From assembly GCF_003289645.1 (NCBI RefSeq), contig NZ_QLYX01000011.1:186001-250000 (forward strand): 64,000 nt of DNA, read 5' to 3'. A program made the position numbers and the translations under genes. The notes under the pieces are model-generated. The model searched no databases. It was not told the origin of the DNA and saw nothing but the letters and a program-made list of their open reading frames with translations. This document shows positions 1 to 8,898 of this stretch, one piece after another; position 1 is the first letter of the stretch, and each line of letters opens with the position of its first letter. The stretch comes from Actinomadura craniellae (GTDB taxonomy: Bacteria > Actinomycetota > Actinomycetes > Streptosporangiales > Streptosporangiaceae).

Positions 1-32
1 ACCTGACCGCCCGGCCGCCCGGGCCGCGGCCG

Positions 33-1598
33 TCACCCGGGTGAGCCGTGTGCGGCCTCGGCGGCGGAGTCGCCCTCCGGGGGAACCGCCTCGCCGTCGG
101 GGCCGAGGAACAGCGCCACGACGGCGGCCAGTACGAGCACGACCGCCATGCTGAGCAGGCTCACCGAGACCAAGCCGGTGGCGAAGGCGTCCTTGGCCGT
201 CTCCAGCGCTCCGGCCGCGGCGCCGTTGCGCGCCGGCTCCGCGGCGGCCGCGGCGGAGGCCAGGCTGTCCCGCGCGGCGGTACGGAGCTCGTCCGGCAGC
301 CCGGACGGCAGGTCGCCGGTGACGGTGTGGCGGTAGACGGCGGTGCCGACCGCGCCCAGCGTGGCGACGCCGAGCGCCATGCCCAGCTCGCTGCAGGTCT
401 CCGACAGGGAGGAGGCCGAACCGCTCTTCTCCTTGGGCGCGGAGGAGATCACCAGGTCGATGACCAGGACCATCAGCGGGCTCAGCCCGACGGTGATCAG
501 CACGCTGCCCAGTACCGCCGGCAGCAGTCCCGTCTCGACGCCCACCAGGGAGAACACGCCGTAGCCGGCGGCGGCGACGAGCAGGCCGCCCGCGATGACG
601 CGGGGCTTGGAGATCCGGGCCGTCAGCACCGGCGCGACCATCGCGCCCGCGATGTTGGCCAGCGCGTAGGGCGCCATCCACAACCCGGCCCGGGCCGGGG
701 ACAGCTCCAGGACCAGCTGCAGGTACTGCGCGAACAGGAGGACGAAGGCGCCCAGGGTGAGCGTGCCCAGGAGCAGGGCGCCCAGGCCGATGCTGAAGGC
801 GCGGAACCGGAACAGGCCGAGGTCCATCAGCGGGCTGGTCAGGGTGCGCTGGCGGCGGACGAAGACCCAGCCGAACACCGCGCCCGCGGCGAGCGCGACG
901 AGCACGGCCGCGCTCCACCCGTCCTCCGCGGCCTTCTTGAAAGCCCAGATGGCGGGCAGGATCGTGGCCAGGGACAGGGCGACGCTGAAGAGGTCGAGCC
1001 GGCCCGGCCGGGGGTCCCGGTACTCGGGCAGCAGGAACGGTGCGGCGACCAGCAGGAGCACCATCACCGGCACGCCCATCAGGAACACCGCCCCCCACCA
1101 GAACCATTCGAGGACCACCCCGCCGATCAGGGGCCCGACCGCACCGCCCGCGGAGAAGCAGCTCAGCCAGACGGCGACGGCGAACCCGCGCTGCCTCGGG
1201 TCGAGGAACATGTTGGTGATCAAAGCCAGGGTGGACGGCATCAGGGTGGCGCCCGCGACGCCGAGCAGGGCGCGGGTCGCGATCAGCATCGCCGGGTCGG
1301 ACGCGTAGGCCGCGGCGACGGAGGCCAGGCCGAAGGCCGCGGCACCGATCATGAGTAGCCGGCGGCGGCCGATCCGGTCGCCCAGCGTCCCCATCGTGAT
1401 GAGGAAACCGGCGATCATGAAGCCGTAGACGTCCAGGATCCACAGCTGCTGGGTGCTGCTGGGCCCCAGGTCGGCGGACAGCTGCGGCAGCGCCAGGTGC
1501 AGCACGGTGAAGTCGAGCGCGAGCAGGATCGTGGGCAGCGCCAGGACGGCGAGCCCGATCCATTCGCGCGTCCCGGCCCTGGGGGCGGCGGAGGCCAT
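33..1598 (-). CDS. MFS drug exporter, DHA2 (14-TM) family
   Basis: Predicted inner-membrane proton-driven multidrug exporter of the EmrB/QacA type. The protein (521 aa) begins with a hydrophobic helix containing LDFTVLHLALPQL, the DHA2 motif D1/C region, followed by GDRIGRRRLL (motif A) and many further hydrophobic segments consistent with 14 TM helices. A longer open frame runs upstream, but the ATG at 1598 is preceded by AAAGGAG at a good distance and starts right at the conserved N-terminus, so it was preferred. It is divergent from the AfsR-type regulator at 1747 with a 148-bp shared promoter region, so control by that regulator is plausible but not shown. Substrate unknown. Confidence 0.9.
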   Translation of the reverse strand: MASAAPRAGTREWIGLAVLALPTILLALDFTVLHLALPQLSADLGPSSTQQLWILDVYGFMIAGFLITMGTLGDRIGRRRLLMIGAAAFGLASVAAAYASDPAMLIATRALLGVAGATLMPSTLALITNMFLDPRQRGFAVAVWLSCFSAGGAVGPLIGGVVLEWFWWGAVFLMGVPVMVLLLVAAPFLLPEYRDPRPGRLDLFSVALSLATILPAIWAFKKAAEDGWSAAVLVALAAGAVFGWVFVRRQRTLTSPLMDLGLFRFRAFSIGLGALLLGTLTLGAFVLLFAQYLQLVLELSPARAGLWMAPYALANIAGAMVAPVLTARISKPRVIAGGLLVAAAGYGVFSLVGVETGLLPAVLGSVLITVGLSPLMVLVIDLVISSAPKEKSGSASSLSETCSELGMALGVATLGAVGTAVYRHTVTGDLPSGLPDELRTAARDSLASAAAAAEPARNGAAAGALETAKDAFATGLVSVSLLSMAVVLVLAAVVALFLGPDGEAVPPEGDSAAEAAHGSPG

Positions 1599-1746
1599 GG
1601 GCGGTGCTCCTTTCCGGTCTTTCGTTGGACGGGACGGCGAGCGGCCCGCGAGGTGTCCTCGCCACCCTGCGGCGCGGGGGTTCCGGAAAGGTTCCGGCGC
1701 CGTTCGGGCCCGGGCCGGCGGGAGGCGCTGCACTACCCTGAGGCCC

Positions 1747-4700
1747 ATGCGCTTCGGGGTGCTGGGCCCGCTGGAACTGTGGCGGGCCGACGGCGGGCCG
1801 ATCCGGATCCCCGAGGCCAAGGTGCGCGCTCTCCTCGCTGCGCTGCTGGTGCGCGAGGGCCGCCCCGTCCCGGCGGACACCCTCGTCGAGGACCTGTGGG
1901 GCGCCGCCCCGCCGGCCCGCCCGGAGCGGGTGCTGCGCTCGAAGCTGTCCCGGCTCCGCGGCGTCCTGGAGCAGGCCGAACCGGGTGGCCGCGCCCGGCT
2001 CGCCCACGGCCCCGGCGGCTACCGGCTCGACCTCGGGCCGGACGACCTGGACGCCGCGCGCTTCCGCTCCCTGGCCGGGCGTGCCCGCGCCGCGGCCGGC
2101 CCCCGGGAGCGGGCCGCGCTGCTCGGCGAGGCGCTGGCGCTGTGGCGGGGCCCCGTCCTGGCCGGCCTCGCCGACGCCCCCTTCGCCGCCCCGGCCGCCG
2201 CGCTGCTGGAGGAGGAGCGGCTGACCGCGCTGGAGGAGCGGAGCCGCGCCCGCCTCGACCTCGGCGAGCACCACCTGCTGGCCGGGGAACTGGCGGGCCC
2301 GGCCGACGAGCACCCGCTGCGCGAGGGGCTGCGGGCCCTGCAGATGCTGGCGCTGTACCGGGCCGGACGGCAGGCCGAGGCGCTGGCGGCGTTCCAGCGG
2401 CTGCGGCGGGGCCTCGCCGAGGACCTGGGCGTCGACCCCGGGCCCGAGGTGACCCGGCTGCACGAGGCGATCCTGCGGCAGGACCCGGACCTCGGGCCCG
2501 CCGGCCCGTCCCGGTCGAACCTGCCGGCGGAACTCACGGAGATCATCGGCAGGGAGGGCGAGACCGCCGAGGTGCGGGCCCTCGTGCGGGAGGCGCGCCT
2601 GGTCACCCTGACCGGCCCCGGCGGGGTGGGCAAGACCCGGCTGGCCCTGGAGGCCGCGGCGGGGCTGCGCGAGCACTTCCCGGACGGGCTGTGGCTGGTG
2701 GAGCTGGGCGCGCTGGGCGCCGGATCCGCGGCGGGCGGGGCCGGCCCCGCCCGGGTCGCCGAGGCGGTCGCGGCGGTGCTCGGCCTGCGCGACGACGAGC
2801 CCGGCGCCGCCGCCGACCGGCTGGCGGAGGTGCTGCGCGGCGCCCGCATGCTGCTGCTCCTGGACAACTGCGAGCACGTGGTCCACCCGGCCGCCGGACT
2901 CGTCCGGACGCTCACCCGGACCGCCCCGCACCTGCGGGTGCTGGCCACCGGGCGGCAACCGCTCGGCATACCCGGCGAACACGTCTACGAGGTGCCCCCG
3001 CTGGACGTCCCGGCGGCGGACGAGGCGATCTCCGCGGCGTCGGCCGCGTCCTCCGGCGCGGTACGTCTCTTCACCGTCCGCGCGGCGGAGGCGGCGCCGC
3101 GCTTCCGCCTGGACGAGCACAACGCCCCGGCGGTCGCCGCCGTCTGCCGTCGGCTGGACGGCCTGCCCCTGGCGCTGGAACTGGCCGCCCGCCGGGTGCG
3201 CGCGCTCGGCGTGCACGAGCTCGCGGCCCGGCTGGACGACCGTTTCGGGTTGCTGACCGCGGCCGGCGCCGGGGCCGCCCCACGGCAGCGGACGCTGCGC
3301 GCCGTGATCGACTGGAGCTGGGACCTGCTCGCCGAACCCGAACGGGCGGTCCTGCGCAGGCTGTCCGTCCACGCCGAGGGGTGCGACCTGGCGGCCGCCG
3401 AGGCGGTCGCGGGCGGCGACGACCTGCCCGGCGGCGTCCTGGACCCCCTGTCCCAGCTGGTGGAGCGGTCGCTGCTGACCGCTGTGGACGGCCCCGACGG
3501 CGTCCGCTACCGGATGCTGGAAACCCTCGCCGCCTACGCCGCCGAACGGCTGGCCGAGTCCGGGGAGGGCGCGGCCACCCGGCACCGGCACCTGTGCTTC
3601 TACCGGGACCTCGCCGAGCGGTCCGCACCCGGCCTGCGCGGCCGTGACCAGCCGCGCTGGCTGCGGCGGCTCGACCTGGAGGCCGCCAACCTGCGCGTCG
3701 CGCTGGACCACGCGGTGCGGACCGGCGACGCGGCCTCCGCCCTGCGGCTGGCGCTCGGCCCGCTGTGGCACCGGTGCCTGCGCGGGCAGCTGCGCGACGC
3801 CCACCGCTCGCTCGGCGCGGCGCTGGCGCTGGACGGTGGGCCGGCGGAGCTGCGCGCGGAGGCCGCCGCCTGGCGGGCGGCCCTGGAGCTGAAGGTGGGA
3901 GAGCCGCGGGACCCGGTGGCCGCCGCGCGGCAGGCCGCGGACCTCCTGGCGGGCGCGGCCGCTCCCCGGCGGGCGCACGTGCAGTGGTTCCTCGCCGGCG
4001 CCGCGTTGGAGTTCGGCGAGCTGTCGCTGAGCGAGGAACTGCTCGCCGCGGCCCTGGCGGCGTTCCGCGCGGGCGACGACCGGTGGGGCGTCGCCGCCGC
4101 CCTGTGCACCCGCGCGTGGCTGGCGCAGGCCAGGGGACGGCTCACCCGGTTCGAGGCCGACGCCCGGGAGGGGCTGGAGCTGTTCCGCGAGCTCGGCGAC
4201 CGGTGGGGGCAGTTGCAGGCGCTGCCCATGCTCGGTCACCGCGCACAGATCCGGGGCGACTACGCGACGGCGGCCCGGCACCACCGGGAGGGGCTGCACC
4301 TCGCCGAGCAGCTCGGGCTGTGGTCGGAGATGTCCTACCGGCTGTCGGAGCTGGGCCGGGTCGCGCTGCTGACCGGCGACCACCGGGCCGCGGCGGAACT
4401 GCACGAGCGGGCGCGGCGGTCGGCGGCCGAGCGGGGCGACCGGTTCGGCGAGTGGCTGGCCGAGCTGGGGCTCGCCCTCGGCGCGCGCCGCGAGGGCCGG
4501 CTGGACGAGGCCGAACGGTACCTGTCCGGCTGGCTGGAGCACGGCGGGACGGCGCGGGGACCGGCGGCGGTGGCACCGGCCCTGGCCGAGCTGGGGTACG
4601 TCGCCGAGCAGCGCGGGGACGCCGCGGAGGCGCTGCGCAGGCACCGCGCAGGACTGGACGCCGCGCGGGCCACCGGCGACCCGAGGGCGATCGCACTGGC

Positions 4701-4956
4701 CCTGGAGGGGATCGCCGGGGCGCACGCGCTCCAGGGCCGGGCGGCCGAGGCGGCGTACCTGCTGGGAAAGGCGGCGGCGGCCCGCGAGTCGGTCGGCGCA
4801 CCCCTTCCGCCCGCCGAGCGGACCGACGTCGCCCGGGCCGAGGCGGCGGCCCGCGCCGGCCTCGGCGAACCGGCGTACCGCACGGAGTTCGAGCGGGGCC
4901 GCGCGGAGGGCGCCCGGCGGACCGAGGTCCGCTCCCCGCCGGTATCCGATCGGTGA
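1747..4956 (+). CDS. AfsR/SARP-family transcriptional regulator (BTAD + NTPase + TPR)
   Basis: Cytoplasmic transcription activator of about 1,069 aa. Residues 1-95 form an OmpR-like winged helix (starts MRFGVLGPLEL, with RVLRSKLSRLRGVL), residues 100-245 the bacterial transcriptional activation domain, then an NB-ARC/AAA-like NTPase with Walker A GPGGVGKTR near residue 290 and LLLLDNCEH near 368. The C-terminal third is rich in TPR-like helical repeats. The frame is open upstream to 1453, but family members start with this M-x-x-x-LGP motif, so ATG 1747 was chosen. In the family, ATP binding and TPR domains tune activation of secondary-metabolite or export genes. The divergent exporter is the obvious candidate target (inference). 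Its last codons overlap a dispersed repeat (4946-4975). Confidence 0.92.
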   Translation: MRFGVLGPLELWRADGGPIRIPEAKVRALLAALLVREGRPVPADTLVEDLWGAAPPARPERVLRSKLSRLRGVLEQAEPGGRARLAHGPGGYRLDLGPDDLDAARFRSLAGRARAAAGPRERAALLGEALALWRGPVLAGLADAPFAAPAAALLEEERLTALEERSRARLDLGEHHLLAGELAGPADEHPLREGLRALQMLALYRAGRQAEALAAFQRLRRGLAEDLGVDPGPEVTRLHEAILRQDPDLGPAGPSRSNLPAELTEIIGREGETAEVRALVREARLVTLTGPGGVGKTRLALEAAAGLREHFPDGLWLVELGALGAGSAAGGAGPARVAEAVAAVLGLRDDEPGAAADRLAEVLRGARMLLLLDNCEHVVHPAAGLVRTLTRTAPHLRVLATGRQPLGIPGEHVYEVPPLDVPAADEAISAASAASSGAVRLFTVRAAEAAPRFRLDEHNAPAVAAVCRRLDGLPLALELAARRVRALGVHELAARLDDRFGLLTAAGAGAAPRQRTLRAVIDWSWDLLAEPERAVLRRLSVHAEGCDLAAAEAVAGGDDLPGGVLDPLSQLVERSLLTAVDGPDGVRYRMLETLAAYAAERLAESGEGAATRHRHLCFYRDLAERSAPGLRGRDQPRWLRRLDLEAANLRVALDHAVRTGDAASALRLALGPLWHRCLRGQLRDAHRSLGAALALDGGPAELRAEAAAWRAALELKVGEPRDPVAAARQAADLLAGAAAPRRAHVQWFLAGAALEFGELSLSEELLAAALAAFRAGDDRWGVAAALCTRAWLAQARGRLTRFEADAREGLELFRELGDRWGQLQALPMLGHRAQIRGDYATAARHHREGLHLAEQLGLWSEMSYRLSELGRVALLTGDHRAAAELHERARRSAAERGDRFGEWLAELGLALGARREGRLDEAERYLSGWLEHGGTARGPAAVAPALAELGYVAEQRGDAAEALRRHRAGLDAARATGDPRAIALALEGIAGAHALQGRAAEAAYLLGKAAAARESVGAPLPPAERTDVARAEAAARAGLGEPAYRTEFERGRAEGARRTEVRSPPVSDR

Positions 4957-4975
4957 CGTGCACCGGTCGGCGGTC
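4946..4975. repeat. Dispersed repeat copy, family also at 20.7 and 38.5 kb
   Basis: Thirty bases spanning the stop codon of the AfsR-type gene match 20724-20753 with two differences and 38492-38520 more loosely. The shared core reads CCGATCGGTGACGTG then ACCGGT and GGCGGTC. At the other two sites the motif lies downstream of serine-recombinase-like debris, so here it may be a trace of an old insertion. Confidence 0.55.
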
Positions 4976-5160
4976 AGCCGGTGCGGACGGTGGTCGGGCC
5001 CGACGTCGGCGCACCCCTCGGCGTGGACGGACGACCGGCGCAGGACCGCCCGTTCGGGTTCGGCGAGCAGGTCCCGGCTCCAGTCGATTCGTCCGGCGTG
5101 ACGGGCACCGGACCCGATGGGTGGAGGTCGTCCGGCCATCTCCCGCCGTGGTCCCGCTTG

Positions 5161-5181
5161 ACCTTGACACGGTGACAAGGT
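5161..5181. promoter_or_regulatory. Near-perfect palindrome, probable MerR-type operator
   Basis: The 21-bp element has arms ACCTTG..CAC and GTG..CAAGGT with one mismatched pair around the centre, and it contains a TTGACA -35-like hexamer. Long dyads overlapping the promoter spacer are typical of MerR-family operators. It lies 28 bp before the HEAT-protein start and two genes before a MerR-family regulator, so autoregulation of this operon is likely (inference). No clear -10 was found. Confidence 0.6.
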
Positions 5182-5209
5182 CTTCACTGTGGCCGAGGAG
5201 GTGGTTCCG

Positions 5210-5878
5210 ATGACCATGCCGGAAGAGGACACGAACACGATGCGGGCTCTCCGGGCGCTGGAAAACAGCAGCTCGTCGGTGCGGCTCCAGGCGGTGCTGG
5301 CGGTCGGCACGACCCCGGACCCGCGGTTCGTCGGCAAGCTCGTCGAACGATGCGCGATCGAGCCCGACTTCTACGTGCGCGACATGCTCACGTGGGCACT
5401 CACCCGCCACCCGGCGGCACTGACGGTCCCCAGGCTCATCGGCGAACTCCGCTCGGAGCGGGCACAGGCACGCAGCCAGGCGCTGCACACGCTGTCCAAG
5501 ATCGGAGACCGGCGGGCATGGCCGGCGATCACCCGGGCGCTGCTGACCGACGCCGACGACGAGGTGGCGCGGAGCGCGTGGCGGGCGGCGGTCGTCCTCG
5601 TGCCCGACGGGGAAGGACCCGAGCTGGCGGAAACGCTGGCGACACAGCTCGGCCGCGGCGAGCGCGAGACGCAGCTGAGCCTCAGCCGGGCGCTGATCGC
5701 GCTCGGTGAGGTGATCATGCCGGTCCTGCGTGCCGCGAGGACGGCCCCCGACCCTCGCGTGCGCCGGCACGCGGTCGCCACGGAACGGCTGCTGCGCGAC
5801 CCGGACGCCGGATTCGAGTTCGCGATCGAGGAGGCGAAGCGCACCGTGGCCCTCGGCACGACCGGGCAGGAGGGATGA
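5210..5878 (+). CDS. HEAT-repeat protein
   Basis: Soluble 222-aa protein made almost wholly of HEAT/armadillo-like helical pairs, visible as repeated patterns such as SSVRLQAVLAVG, DPRFVGKLVERC and DDEVARSAWRAAVVL. Such folds act as protein-binding scaffolds; no catalytic motif is seen. The ATG at 5210 has GAGGAGG about 8 bases upstream and is preferred over the in-frame GTG at 5189. It ends 6 bases before the MerR-HEAT gene, with which it is probably co-transcribed and translationally coupled. Because the neighbour carries the same fold at its C-terminus, the two proteins may bind each other or the same ligand (inference). Confidence 0.8.
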   Translation: MTMPEEDTNTMRALRALENSSSSVRLQAVLAVGTTPDPRFVGKLVERCAIEPDFYVRDMLTWALTRHPAALTVPRLIGELRSERAQARSQALHTLSKIGDRRAWPAITRALLTDADDEVARSAWRAAVVLVPDGEGPELAETLATQLGRGERETQLSLSRALIALGEVIMPVLRAARTAPDPRVRRHAVATERLLRDPDAGFEFAIEEAKRTVALGTTGQEG

Positions 5879-5884
5879 CAGGCG

Positions 5885-6883
5885 GTGCTGATCGGCGATG
5901 TGGCTCGGCTGTCCGGGGTGAGCGCCCGCATGCTCCGGCACTACGACTCGCTCGGCCTGGTGCGGCCGACGGGCCGTACCGGGGCCGGCTACCGGGAGTA
6001 CTCCGGCGAGGACATCCGGCGGATCTTCCACATCGAGAGCCTGCGGTCGCTGGGGCTGTCGCTGCGTGAAGTCGGGCGCGCGCTCGACGACCCCGGCTTC
6101 GCACCTGCGGAACTCGTCGACGACCTCATCCGCCGGACGAGAGAACGCATCGCCGGCGAGACGGAGCTGCTCACCCGGCTCCACCGGATCGGTGCCGCGG
6201 AACCCGCCGGCTGGGAGGACGTCCTCCAGATCGTCGCGCTCCTGCGGAGCCTGGGCTCGGAGAGCGCCGGGAGACGCCAGCGCGCGGCCCTGGCCTCGGC
6301 CCGGGAGGTTCCGGTGGAAGCACTGGTCGAGGCGGTGCTGAGCGAGGCGGACCCGAACGTCGCCGGAGCCCTCCGCTGGGCGCTGGCGCGATCGGGCGAG
6401 GGCGGATCGGCGCTGCTGGCGGAGGGACTGGACGCACCGGCGGCCGAGGTACGCGAACGCGCCGTCCAGTCCCTCGCCGAGATGCCGGACGGCGCGGCGA
6501 CCGCCCTGCTGCGGGACGCCCTCACGCACCCCGACCTCGTGGTCCGCAGGCACGCGGCCCTGGCGCTCGGGGCACGGGGAACGGCCGACGCGGTCCCGAC
6601 GCTCATCGACATGATCGTCGAGGGGGCGAGCGACGTCGACGCCGCCGACGCGCTGGGCGCGCTGGCGAGCGACCCCGCGCTGGCGGACCGGATCGCCACC
6701 GGGCTCGTCGACCGCCTCGCCGACGGCACCGTCGGATCGCCCGCCCGCCGGCGGCTGACACAGGCGCTCGCGGACATCCCGGGAACCACGACGTCACGCG
6801 CCCTCGCGGACCTGTCCCACGACGAAGACCGCGCCATCGCGCTGACCGCGACCTACCTCCTCCGGCTACGCGACGCCCGCTGA
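5885..6883 (+). CDS. MerR-family regulator with C-terminal HEAT repeats
   Basis: DNA-binding protein of 332 aa. Residues 1-70 are a MerR winged helix (IGDVARLSGVSARMLRHYD, then GYREYSGEDIRRI), followed by the dimerisation coiled coil near 75-115. From about residue 130 the rest is HEAT-like repeats (for example DPNVAGALRWALARS, HPDLVVRRHAALALGARG), replacing the usual small-molecule pocket. It starts with GTG at 5885 behind AGGAGG. The palindrome at 5161-5181 upstream of the operon is a good candidate for its operator. Target genes other than its own operon are unknown. Confidence 0.88.
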   Translation: MLIGDVARLSGVSARMLRHYDSLGLVRPTGRTGAGYREYSGEDIRRIFHIESLRSLGLSLREVGRALDDPGFAPAELVDDLIRRTRERIAGETELLTRLHRIGAAEPAGWEDVLQIVALLRSLGSESAGRRQRAALASAREVPVEALVEAVLSEADPNVAGALRWALARSGEGGSALLAEGLDAPAAEVRERAVQSLAEMPDGAATALLRDALTHPDLVVRRHAALALGARGTADAVPTLIDMIVEGASDVDAADALGALASDPALADRIATGLVDRLADGTVGSPARRRLTQALADIPGTTTSRALADLSHDEDRAIALTATYLLRLRDAR

Positions 6884-7023
6884 GGAATCACGCACCCGCG
6901 GAGGCGCCCGGCTCTCGGCGCCGCGCGATCGAGCAGGCCGCGGGAAGCGGGACGGGGCGCGGTGCGGATAACAGGTGACATCCCCCGCACTTGAGAGGGC
7001 CGTATGACAGAAACGAACCGTCT

Positions 7024-7617
7024 GTGAGGGGCGGAACGACCACCGACGCCGAGCTCATCGAGAGTTCCTTGCGTGAGCCGGAGCGGTTCGCGGTTCTGTA
7101 CGACCGGCACCACCAGATGGTGCATCGGTACATCGCGCGGCGGCTCGGTCGGGATCTGGCCGATGACCTGATGGCGGACACGTTCCTGGTCGCTTTCCGG
7201 CGGCGGGAGCGCTATGACCTGACGCGTTCGGATGCCCGGCCCTGGTTGTACGGCATCGCGACGACCCTGGTCGGCCAGCATCACCGCGAGGAGAGCCGGT
7301 TCTGGCGGTTCATCGCGCGGACCGGTGTCGATCACGTCGTGGAGTTCCCCGGCGACCAGGTCGCCGACCGGGTGAGCGCACAGGGCCTGCGACGGGAACT
7401 GGCGGCCGCGCTCGCCAAACTGCCGCGCGGCCAGCGGGACGTGCTGCTGCTCACCGCGGCCGGTGGCCTGACCACTGAGGAGATCGCATCGGCTCTCGGC
7501 ATAGCCAAGGGGACCGTGCATTCCCGGCTGAGCCGGGCCCGGAAGAGAACAGGCGACGTACTGGGCGGGGCCGACCCCCGGGAGATCAATGAGGAGTTCG
7601 TTCATGAAAGAGCTTGA
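7024..7617 (+). CDS. ECF-type RNA polymerase sigma factor
   Basis: Sigma-70 region 2 is seen in FAVLYDRHHQMVHRYIARRLG and the DLMADTFLVAFRRR segment, with ARPWLYGIATTLV; region 4 in LAKLPRGQRDVLLLTAAGGLT followed by the helix-turn-helix TTEEIASALGIAKGTVHSR. Length (197 aa) is normal for an ECF factor. GTG 7024 was chosen because homologues begin shortly before the TDAELIE segment; TTG 6991 is the in-frame alternative. The gene overlaps the next one by 14 bases, indicating coupling with a membrane partner that may act as its regulator. Confidence 0.9.
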   Translation: MRGGTTTDAELIESSLREPERFAVLYDRHHQMVHRYIARRLGRDLADDLMADTFLVAFRRRERYDLTRSDARPWLYGIATTLVGQHHREESRFWRFIARTGVDHVVEFPGDQVADRVSAQGLRRELAAALAKLPRGQRDVLLLTAAGGLTTEEIASALGIAKGTVHSRLSRARKRTGDVLGGADPREINEEFVHERA

Positions 7618-8689
7618 GCGTATGTACGCAGAGGTACTGCCGCCGGACGAGAAGGCCGTGGTCGCGGGGCGCCGCCGCCTGCTCGCCGCCGCGCACGACG
7701 CCGGTTCCGTGCCCGCCCGCGGGCGACGTCGCCCGCAGATCGGACGGGGATGGCGGCTCGCCGCCCCTGTCGGCCTCACCGCGGCGCTGACCGCCGGCGT
7801 CATCGTGGCCGCCCAGGGCGGCGACCCGGGCGAGGGCGGCGGTCCCGGGCCCATCACGCTGCGGCCGGTCGCCGCCCCCCAGGACCTGGCCCACAACGCG
7901 GCCCTGGTGGCGGCGAACGAGCCCGCCGGGAAGGCCGGTCCCACCCGGTGGGCGTACCTGAAGACCGTTTTCGTCCCGACCCAGGAGGGTGGCGGCCCGC
8001 CGCTGTTCGGCGCCCCGAAGAAGACCCGGACCCAGGAGATGTGGCGTCGAACCGACGACAGGCAGTTCGCCCTCACCGAGGGGGGAAGGCTCCGGGTCGT
8101 CAACGGCTCCAAGTCCCTGCCGACCGGCGTGAACCGCATGGATTACCCCTACCTGCTGTCCCTGCCGACCCGGCCTGACGGGCTGCTCGCCCAGGTCTAC
8201 AAGACGGTCGACGCGGAGTACGCCAGGAGTTTCGCGAACTGGAAAAAGCCGATCCCGGCGAACGCGTCGAACCGGACACGTGAGAAGTACGAACTGATGA
8301 GGAAGTCGAAGCCGATCCCGCCGACGGCCGAAGAGCGGAACGCCAGGGCATTCGAACTCATCACGCTCTACATGCGCGACGCGGTGCTGCCACCCAAGAT
8401 CCAAGCGGCTCTGTACGGCGCCGCGGCGAAGATCCCCGGCATCCGCTACGAGGCCAAAGCCACCGACGTCGCCGGTCGCGCGGGCGTCACGCTCTACCGC
8501 GTCGACAACGGCTACCTGCGCCGTGAAATCATCATCAACCCCAGGTCCTACGGCTACATGGGCTTCCGCGTCGTCGCCATCAAGGACCACCGGGAGGCCG
8601 GGGTGCCGCCCGTCAAGCAGGGCCAGACCATCGGCTGGGGCGCCCTGCTCGAGGCGACCTTCGTCTCCGGGCCCGGCCAACGCTCCTGA
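7604..8689 (+). CDS. CU044_5270-like single-pass membrane protein (ECF sigma partner)
   Basis: A 361-aa protein with a cytoplasmic N-terminal part (MKELERMYAEVLPPDEK), one TM helix near residues 47-68 (VGLTAALTAGVIVAAQ) and a large extracytoplasmic domain containing the YLKTVFVPTQ region. This layout, directly after and overlapping an ECF sigma gene, matches the actinobacterial CU044_5270 family. By position it may act like an anti-sigma or sensor, but no canonical zinc anti-sigma HxxxCxxC motif is present. ATG 7604 has GAGGAG seven bases upstream. Confidence 0.75.
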   Translation: MKELERMYAEVLPPDEKAVVAGRRRLLAAAHDAGSVPARGRRRPQIGRGWRLAAPVGLTAALTAGVIVAAQGGDPGEGGGPGPITLRPVAAPQDLAHNAALVAANEPAGKAGPTRWAYLKTVFVPTQEGGGPPLFGAPKKTRTQEMWRRTDDRQFALTEGGRLRVVNGSKSLPTGVNRMDYPYLLSLPTRPDGLLAQVYKTVDAEYARSFANWKKPIPANASNRTREKYELMRKSKPIPPTAEERNARAFELITLYMRDAVLPPKIQAALYGAAAKIPGIRYEAKATDVAGRAGVTLYRVDNGYLRREIIINPRSYGYMGFRVVAIKDHREAGVPPVKQGQTIGWGALLEATFVSGPGQRS

Positions 8690-8898
8690 CGATCCGCTCT
8701 GCGGTACCGCCCGCGGCGCTACGCGGCCAGTGCTCCCCGGACGCTCCGGGGACGCTGGCCGCCGGCGCGCGGTCAGGAAGGAGGGACCGGCGTGCACCCG
8801 CCGGCCCGCCCCGGCGGCATCGTGCGCGTCGCCGGGGACCGGGGGCACCGCACCGGTGCTCGGGTCGGCCGTCCGTGACACGGGGAACCTCGCAAGCC

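Noticed and set aside
3765-5213. Long plus-strand frame of 482 codons inside the AfsR-type gene
   Set aside because: Arg/Gly/Pro-rich out-of-frame translation of GC-rich DNA; the real frame has clear domains.
4142-6553. 803-codon minus-strand frame opposite the AfsR and HEAT genes
   Set aside because: Antisense shadow of three well-supported genes, with low-complexity composition.
6976-7005. TGACA and CGTAT as an autoregulated ECF promoter before the sigma gene
   Set aside because: The spacing of 20 bp is too long for a normal ECF promoter.
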